From an uncultured Clostridia bacterium (GTDB lineage Bacteria > Bacillota > Clostridia > Lachnospirales > Lachnospiraceae), in the NCBI GenBank assembly GCA_946405675.1, contig CAMJIC010000114.1, positions 1-7,732 of the forward strand: 7,732 bases of DNA, in the 5' to 3' direction. Below are positions 1 to 5,395 of the stretch, piece by piece. Made by a program: the position numbers and the translations under genes. Each line of letters starts with the position of its first letter. Position 1 is the first letter of the stretch. The notes under the pieces are model-generated. The model had not been told where the DNA came from, did not search any database, and worked only from the letters and a program-made list of their open reading frames with translations.

Positions 1-2232
1 CAGCAGCTCACAGGAGGAATCGTCTGTCGGAAAACAGGCCGCCGAAAAAAGGCTTCCCTCTTCTTCCATCACCTGAAAGAAGCCGCTGACAAACCGCCTG
101 GCCGCTTCTTCGGATAACGGGCGCAGATCCTTGTAGTAGACAGAGGGCTCTGTCTCCTTCCAGAATACCTGGTATGGCTTTCCATCCTTTGCGCGCACAA
201 AAGAGGATCTCAGGACAGGATGCTTTGCCGTGATCTGCTTTACTCTCTCCCTGAAGGCGTCTTCCGTATATCCTTTTTTACTGCGGATCCGAAAACGGAT
301 CCGGTTCCCTCTTGTATAGCCGCTCCCCGATTCCTGCAGGAACAGATAGAACGCGGTGGAGGGATCTGCCGGATAAACAGCCTCTATGTTTTCATCCTCC
401 GCCAGATATGCCAGCTCCTGAGGCAGCCGCCCCTTCCACGACAGCTCCTCCGCCAGGCCGGATCCATCGGCAAAGGAATCCTCCTTTCCCTGCTCAGGGA
501 AAGCCACATGCCTCGCACAGCCGGCCAGCATGGCAGGAGTCGGTTTTTGGAAAAGCTCCTCAACGGTAAGCTCCAATCCCTCATCCCTCAGCATGGAAAG
601 GATTCCCGCCGCAAGGATGGAATCTCCTCCCAGGGCAAAGAAGCTCTCATTCACCCCTACACGGGAAACCTTCATCACCTTTGCGAAGGCGCTGCAGATC
701 TGCTTTTCCTCCTTTGTCCGGGGTGCCTCATAGACAGCCGGCCCTTCAGAATCCGGCAGGGAAAGGGCGCGGTAATCAAGCTTTCCGCGATCAGTCAATG
801 GCATTTTGTCCAGATGCACGAACCGCTCCGGGATACTGTAACGGGGAAGCTTCTCGGAGAGCTTTTGCCGTATCTCCTCTTCCGGCAACGGGGATGGATG
901 CTCATAAAAAGCACATAGAACAGCTCTTCCCATCCTTTCAAATTGCTTGACCGCGGCATTTTTTACACCAAGCTCCCGCTTGAGGCATTCCTCGATCTCC
1001 ACAGGATCCAGCCGGAAGCCATTATGCTTGATGATACGGTCCATTCTTCCCAGTACAAACAGCTCTCCGTTTTCGTTCAGATACCCGAGATCCCCTGAGT
1101 ACCAGGTACGGGTCCCATCCGGATGAAAGACGATCTTATTCTGTTTCTGATTCTGCGCACCGATGTAGCCCATGTTCACGCGGATGCCCCGCACACTTAC
1201 CTCACCCGCCTCTCCGACGGGCAAGGGGTTTCGCTCCTCATCTACGATCTCAATCCTGGAAAAGGCAGTGGGGAACCCGACCGAATGAGCCTTCTCCGGA
1301 TGCACGACAAGCCTTGCGGTGGCAAGGGCGACCTCTGAGCTCCCATACAGGATGACAATCCTGGCATCTGGCTGCAGCACGCTTTTCATATCTTCCATCA
1401 GAGAAGGCTTGACGATATCCGAGCCCACCATGACACCGCCTACATGGGAAAATGACCTGCGTACCCTTTCATTTTCCAGACAGGCCAGAACGGCGGATGG
1501 CGGGAAGAACAGAAAACAACTCTCATTCTCATTCAGCTTTGCGGCGATCTGTTCCATGGTGTCCGCCTGCCCCATCCGGATGTGCACAAACTTTTTCCCA
1601 TACAGGATCGTGTAATAAAAGTTCGTAAATCCAAAAGCAAAAGAAGGATGGCTGATATTAAAAAGGGCGGTGCACGCCCCCAGTGCCCCTGACAGAATCC
1701 GGTTCTCCGGTATCGGAAGGAGACTGCATACCATGACACTGGAAATCACGCGGATGCCGCAGGGAACACCTGTAGAGCCTGATGTATACAGGACAGCCAG
1801 GACATCCTGAGCTGACATCTGCCTGTCTACAGGACAAAAGGTGAGTTCTTTCCCTTCTGTCAGCATCGTTTCCGCCAGCTCATCCGTGATCTGAAGAACC
1901 GGAGATGTCTGCTCTATGATTGACGCAAGGCGCCCCTCAGGAAGATCCTTGTCGAGGGTTACCACGGTAGCGCCCGCTTTGACCACGCCGGTCATGACAC
2001 AATAATAATCACAGCAAAGGTTCATGATGACGAGGATCATGTCTCCCTTACCATATCCCTTGTGCTGCAAAAAGGCCGCCACAGCATCGGATCTCTCATG
2101 AAAGGTCTGATAGCTGATGGTCTCGCCCCATACATCCACAGCGATCCCTTCACAGTGCCTCGTACGCTCAAGCAGCTCATGCAAAGTGGATTTTTCGTCT
2201 GCACCGGTCCAGATATCCTTATATGTATACAT
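1..2232 (-). CDS. NRPS, A-PCP-C(partial), 3' end outside window
   Basis: An open frame of 744 codons from ATG at 2232 to the window edge with no stop; the gene continues to the left. Cytoplasmic synthetase that would adenylate an acid and load it on its own carrier. Domains: A (about 10-490) with A2-like KAGATVVTLD (105-114), A3 YTSGSTGVPCG (149-159), A5 YGSSE (296-300), A7 YSGDLGY (378-384), A8 from GRMDRIIKHNGFR (395-407) and A10 MPLTDRGKLD with the catalytic Lys484; PCP with LGGDSI and phosphopantetheine Ser538; and the start of a C domain (from about 612), cut off before its HHxxxDG motif. The C domain closely resembles that of the NRPS at 7732-5365 (shared LRSSFV and YYKD segments), so the two are paralogues. 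The A3 Lys is replaced by Cys158, and the amino-acid-type FDxS motif is not evident (SHPSFAF at 194-200), so the substrate may not be an alpha-amino acid. The start is supported by AAGGAGG and an in-frame TAA 12 codons upstream. Confidence 0.94.
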   Translation of the reverse strand, partial: MYTYKDIWTGADEKSTLHELLERTRHCEGIAVDVWGETISYQTFHERSDAVAAFLQHKGYGKGDMILVIMNLCCDYYCVMTGVVKAGATVVTLDKDLPEGRLASIIEQTSPVLQITDELAETMLTEGKELTFCPVDRQMSAQDVLAVLYTSGSTGVPCGIRVISSVMVCSLLPIPENRILSGALGACTALFNISHPSFAFGFTNFYYTILYGKKFVHIRMGQADTMEQIAAKLNENESCFLFFPPSAVLACLENERVRRSFSHVGGVMVGSDIVKPSLMEDMKSVLQPDARIVILYGSSEVALATARLVVHPEKAHSVGFPTAFSRIEIVDEERNPLPVGEAGEVSVRGIRVNMGYIGAQNQKQNKIVFHPDGTRTWYSGDLGYLNENGELFVLGRMDRIIKHNGFRLDPVEIEECLKRELGVKNAAVKQFERMGRAVLCAFYEHPSPLPEEEIRQKLSEKLPRYSIPERFVHLDKMPLTDRGKLDYRALSLPDSEGPAVYEAPRTKEEKQICSAFAKVMKVSRVGVNESFFALGGDSILAAGILSMLRDEGLELTVEELFQKPTPAMLAGCARHVAFPEQGKEDSFADGSGLAEELSWKGRLPQELAYLAEDENIEAVYPADPSTAFYLFLQESGSGYTRGNRIRFRIRSKKGYTEDAFRERVKQITAKHPVLRSSFVRAKDGKPYQVFWKETEPSVYYKDLRPLSEEAARRFVSGFFQVMEEEGSLFSAACFPTDDSSCELL

Positions 2233-2244
2233 AGTCGCAATTTT

Positions 2245-2251
2245 CCTCCTT
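2245..2251 (-). promoter_or_regulatory. Ribosome binding site of second NRPS
   Basis: AAGGAGG read on the minus strand, 12 bases before the ATG at 2232. It fixes the start, because the only other upstream codons in frame are closed by TAA at 2270-2272. It lies in a 104-base gap (2233-2336), the longest non-coding stretch in the window. In that gap I see no stem-loop followed by a T-run and no convincing -35/-10 pair, so readthrough from the glycosyltransferase genes is the simplest assumption. Confidence 0.75.
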
Positions 2252-2336
2252 GCATGTATCTGTATGTGTATTTATTCAGCACCCCTCTGAAATTGGCGCA
2301 AATCCAAAATGGCAGGCTCGAACAATTACCTGATGA

Positions 2337-3509
2337 TTACGGAAAGTCCGCCTGTCGTTTTTCCTCAATATGCGTCAGGATCCATTCGACTGCCTCCGAC
2401 GTACCCTGACTCTTCCTGATGTTCTCTCCAAGTGCTGCCGCCTGTTCCCGGAACGAAGGCTCCTTCAGAACCTGCATGACACTGCTGCGAAGCAGGTCAG
2501 GCTGATAGCCGTCAATCCGCACTCCGGCCCCGGCTTCCCGGATCAGCTTCGCGGTGGCATAATTATCATAAAAGAACGGACAGATGACCATGGGGACGCC
2601 CAGAATCAGACAGTCCTTCACCGTATTGATGCCGCCGATAAATAGTGCAGCGTCACATTGCCGCAGAACGTCTGTCTGATCGACCGAGACTCGGATTTCC
2701 ATATTCTCCGGGACCGCTCCCAGCTGACGGACATCCACATATTTCCAGACTGCCATAATGACATCTATCTCGAGATGCCGGAAAGCCTCGATGCAGCTGC
2801 GAAAAAAAACATGCGCATCGGAAAAATACGTGGTGCCAAGCGTCACATAGATCAGGGGCCGGTGCCTGTCCGGTCGGAGAGCGGAGCTTTGCGCCTTCAG
2901 CCCGATCCCTCCGCAAAAGCATACGCGGCCTTCGTCAAGTGTTTCGCAGCAAGGCTGCAAGGCACGGGGAACAGCGGCAATATAATCCTTTGCCGGATCC
3001 ACGCAAAGCAGAGACATCATGCTCTTTTTCGGGAAGCCCTTTTCGCAGATCAGCTGGAGCCTTCTTTCAAATGCTTCCTCATAAGGCTCCAGCTCTTGAA
3101 AGAATTCTCCCCAGTAATCGCCCGCCGCAAAAAGCGTTCTCAGATGCGTAGGCGAAAAAATCATCAGGGGAAGCCTGAACTTTTCCGCCAGAAGGCTGCC
3201 CCAGATGCTCTCTATATCCGAAATGGCATATACAGGCTTCCACTCCTGTATCTGGCCCGCCATGAACGCATCCATGGCCATGGCAGCCTCCAGCGCATTC
3301 AGATAGCCGGATGCCGCATACCTGATCGGGCCGGGTCTCAGAAAAAAAGATGTACAGTCCACAAACACGCCGCCGGCCTGTTCAATTGCCCCGGCCACCT
3401 CTTTGCCGCTGTATACCCTGACAGAAAAGCCACGCTTTGTCAGAGCTTTGATCAGATCAAGAAGGGGATTGACATGCCCCCAGAAGGGATTTACAAAAAT
3501 GAAAATCAT
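2337..3509 (-). CDS. GT1/MGT-type UDP-glycosyltransferase (GT-B fold)
   Basis: A 390-residue protein, the usual length of bacterial MGT/YjiC/OleD-like enzymes, which move a sugar from a UDP-sugar to a small-molecule or lipid hydroxyl. The N-terminal acceptor domain opens with FVNPFWGHVNP (5-15), which is diagnostic for the family. Asp98 (AISDIE) sits at the place of the Asp in the OleD-type His-Asp dyad. The C-terminal donor domain has VTLGTT (222-227), FIGGINT (290-296), GVPMVICP (304-311) and DNYATA (315-320). Position 10 is Trp where OleD and YjiC have the catalytic His, and position 291 is Ile where the donor-phosphate-binding His of the HGG motif is expected, so activity or donor choice may be unusual. 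The gene starts 8 bases after the GT2 stop, so it belongs to the same transcript. In this setting it plausibly glycosylates the NRPS product or a lipid carrier; that role is inferred. Confidence 0.92.
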   Translation of the reverse strand: MIFIFVNPFWGHVNPLLDLIKALTKRGFSVRVYSGKEVAGAIEQAGGVFVDCTSFFLRPGPIRYAASGYLNALEAAMAMDAFMAGQIQEWKPVYAISDIESIWGSLLAEKFRLPLMIFSPTHLRTLFAAGDYWGEFFQELEPYEEAFERRLQLICEKGFPKKSMMSLLCVDPAKDYIAAVPRALQPCCETLDEGRVCFCGGIGLKAQSSALRPDRHRPLIYVTLGTTYFSDAHVFFRSCIEAFRHLEIDVIMAVWKYVDVRQLGAVPENMEIRVSVDQTDVLRQCDAALFIGGINTVKDCLILGVPMVICPFFYDNYATAKLIREAGAGVRIDGYQPDLLRSSVMQVLKEPSFREQAAALGENIRKSQGTSEAVEWILTHIEEKRQADFP

Positions 3510-3517
3510 TCGTCTGC

Positions 3518-5395
3518 TTACTTCCTGATATAGACTACGTACCTGGACTCCATGACCTTCCAGAGTGAATCCCTCCAGGCTTCGAAGCGATCCGTTTTTT
3601 CTTTCCCCGCATCCGTCTGCCGCAGGAGCCAGCGAAGCTGTACGATCATTTCCAGCTGTCCTCTGACGTTTCTCTCAAGCCCCTGTATCAGGTCTTCACT
3701 TGTTTCGGACGCAGAATGTCTCCGGTAGTAATAGGTTCCATGATTCGTAAAAACCGAACGCCGGCTCAGACGGTAAAACACGCCGGAATAGAAGACATCC
3801 TCAAAGAATGACATCGGAAACGTCACTGCCCGAAAGGTAGGAAGCGAGCGTTCCATCAGATCCCTTCGGATCAGCTTTGACCATACCGCCACCAGGCTCT
3901 GGTCATACCGGTAATCATTGATGTCCACCGGGGCATAAAACTCCATTTCCATATCCTGCGGGACAAGGTATTTCCTGTCCTCCATCCGTCCCATGGCAAG
4001 ATTCCTGAAAACCGTTCTTTGTGTAAAGTACAGAACATGATCCCCTACAACAAGATCCGCGCCGCTCTCACAGGCAGCCAGAAGCAGCGATTCCACATAG
4101 TCATCTGAGCACCGGTCGTCTCCGTCCACAGAGATCATATAGTCCCCCCGGGCTTCCTCAAATCCGGTCAGCCTCGCAAGAAACTGTTTTTGACAGACTC
4201 TTTTGCGGATGACCCGGATCCTGTCGTCTCTTTTGGCGAAATCCTCCGCGATCCGCGCTGTCGCGTCCGTAGATCCGTCATCGACTACCAGGATCTCCAG
4301 ATGCTTCCAGGTCTGTTTTTGAAGCGCCTCCAGACACTCACTAAGGTACGCCTCTCCATTATGAACCGGTATGATCACGGATATCAGGTATGGCAGTGCA
4401 GGGCGAGAGCAGGTCTGTTCCATGATCCTCCTGCAGATGCTTTCCGCCTGTTTCTGCCTGTCCGCGCTCAGCATGCGGGGGGGACGAAGCTTCTGCAGCA
4501 GGGGCGAGAGCGCATCCCGGAACAGACGTTTATCGGCTCCCTTCGCGTAAAGAAAAGGACGGCCATAATTCCAGATCTGATACCAGATCACATTGTCCAG
4601 CGCAAGGGCTGCCTTTCTTCCGGCTTCATACAGCCCGTCCAGTAAAAGGGCATAGCCGGCAATAAACTCTCCGGACAGCTTCGTGCCCTCTCCTGCCCCA
4701 ATCCTTTTCGCATACCTCGTGCCCATTCCTCCGGTCAGATAATGCGTATATCCGGACAGCTCCGGAAGAATGAGGACCTTGCCGGCGGCTGCCGTAGCGT
4801 CATTATTGAAGAATAGGTCTTCTCCAAAATCCATATACGGACGAAACCGGATGTCATTTTCTGACAGGAACCGTCTGCGATAACATCTTGTCCACAGATA
4901 CAATCCATATTCGCAAAGACCCTTCCCGATCCGTTCATCTCCGCGGGAAAGGACAACCGCTTCCCCTGATTCGGCGTCAGGCAGGGAAGTGACACGGAAA
5001 CCGTTATAATCAAGCTCCGCGCCGAATACTCCGGTGTCGGCATCTGATGCCTCCATATGCCTGACAACTTCCCTGATCACATCGTCCTTCAGCTCATCGT
5101 CGGAATCCAGAAAAAACAGCCACTTGCCTTCGGCCAGATCCAGCGTCCGGTTTCTGGCATCCGACAAAGCGCTTCCCGGGCTTTCCTCGGCAGCCAGTGT
5201 AATGTTCGGATATCCTCCGAGAAGGCCGGATATCTGCTCCTTGTACAAGGGGGAGCATTGATGCAATACGACCACCCACTGGATCTTGTCAAAGCCAAAG
5301 CTCTGACGCTTCAAAGAGGCAAAGGATCTTTGGAAAACCGGGATCGGCGTATCCCGAACCGGCGTTACAACGGTGACAGTATATGTACAAGCCAT
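3518..5395 (-). CDS. Tandem two-domain GT2 family glycosyltransferase
   Basis: A 625-residue protein with two GT-A type family 2 glycosyltransferase domains. It is expected to transfer sugars from nucleotide-sugar donors in the cytoplasm or at the inner membrane face. Domain 1 (about 5-225) has the ALSDARN segment (76-82), metal-binding DSDD (97-100) and GED (191-193). Domain 2 (about 337-560) has ISVIIPVHN (338-346), VDDGSTD (371-377), DGDD (424-427) and FFED (530-533). A helical region (about 240-325) links them, and a basic C-terminal tail follows. I see no signal peptide or membrane helix. The two-domain plan resembles bifunctional polysaccharide synthases of the KfoC/hyaluronan type, but donor and acceptor cannot be read from the sequence. 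ATG at 5395 is preceded by GGAGGTG with 11-base spacing. The gene overlaps the upstream NRPS by 31 bases, indicating cotranscription and probably translational coupling. Domain 1 lacks a DDGS-type motif and domain 2 lacks the ARN segment. Confidence 0.93.
   Translation of the reverse strand: MACTYTVTVVTPVRDTPIPVFQRSFASLKRQSFGFDKIQWVVVLHQCSPLYKEQISGLLGGYPNITLAAEESPGSALSDARNRTLDLAEGKWLFFLDSDDELKDDVIREVVRHMEASDADTGVFGAELDYNGFRVTSLPDAESGEAVVLSRGDERIGKGLCEYGLYLWTRCYRRRFLSENDIRFRPYMDFGEDLFFNNDATAAAGKVLILPELSGYTHYLTGGMGTRYAKRIGAGEGTKLSGEFIAGYALLLDGLYEAGRKAALALDNVIWYQIWNYGRPFLYAKGADKRLFRDALSPLLQKLRPPRMLSADRQKQAESICRRIMEQTCSRPALPYLISVIIPVHNGEAYLSECLEALQKQTWKHLEILVVDDGSTDATARIAEDFAKRDDRIRVIRKRVCQKQFLARLTGFEEARGDYMISVDGDDRCSDDYVESLLLAACESGADLVVGDHVLYFTQRTVFRNLAMGRMEDRKYLVPQDMEMEFYAPVDINDYRYDQSLVAVWSKLIRRDLMERSLPTFRAVTFPMSFFEDVFYSGVFYRLSRRSVFTNHGTYYYRRHSASETSEDLIQGLERNVRGQLEMIVQLRWLLRQTDAGKEKTDRFEAWRDSLWKVMESRYVVYIRK
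3521..3526 (-). promoter_or_regulatory. Ribosome binding site of GT1 gene, made of last GT2 codons
   Basis: AGGAAG on the minus strand, 11 bases before the ATG at 3509. These six bases are also the Arg-Lys codons that end the GT2 protein, immediately before its TAA (3518-3520). This is weaker than the other two sites and suggests coupling to translation of the GT2 gene. Confidence 0.55.

Noticed and set aside
220..918. A 232-codon plus-strand open frame
   Set aside because: It lies wholly antisense to the second NRPS (A/PCP/C region), whose motifs are unambiguous in the opposite strand; its translation shows no recognisable domain.
2233..2336. A terminator or sigma-70 promoter in the gap before the second NRPS
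   Set aside because: No stem-loop with a T-run on the minus strand, and the best TTGCGC / TGAATA pairing matches consensus too poorly to call.
2658..3533. A 291-codon plus-strand open frame
   Set aside because: Antisense shadow of the GT1 gene; rich in His/Arg/Gln with no domain signature, as expected for the reverse of a real gene.
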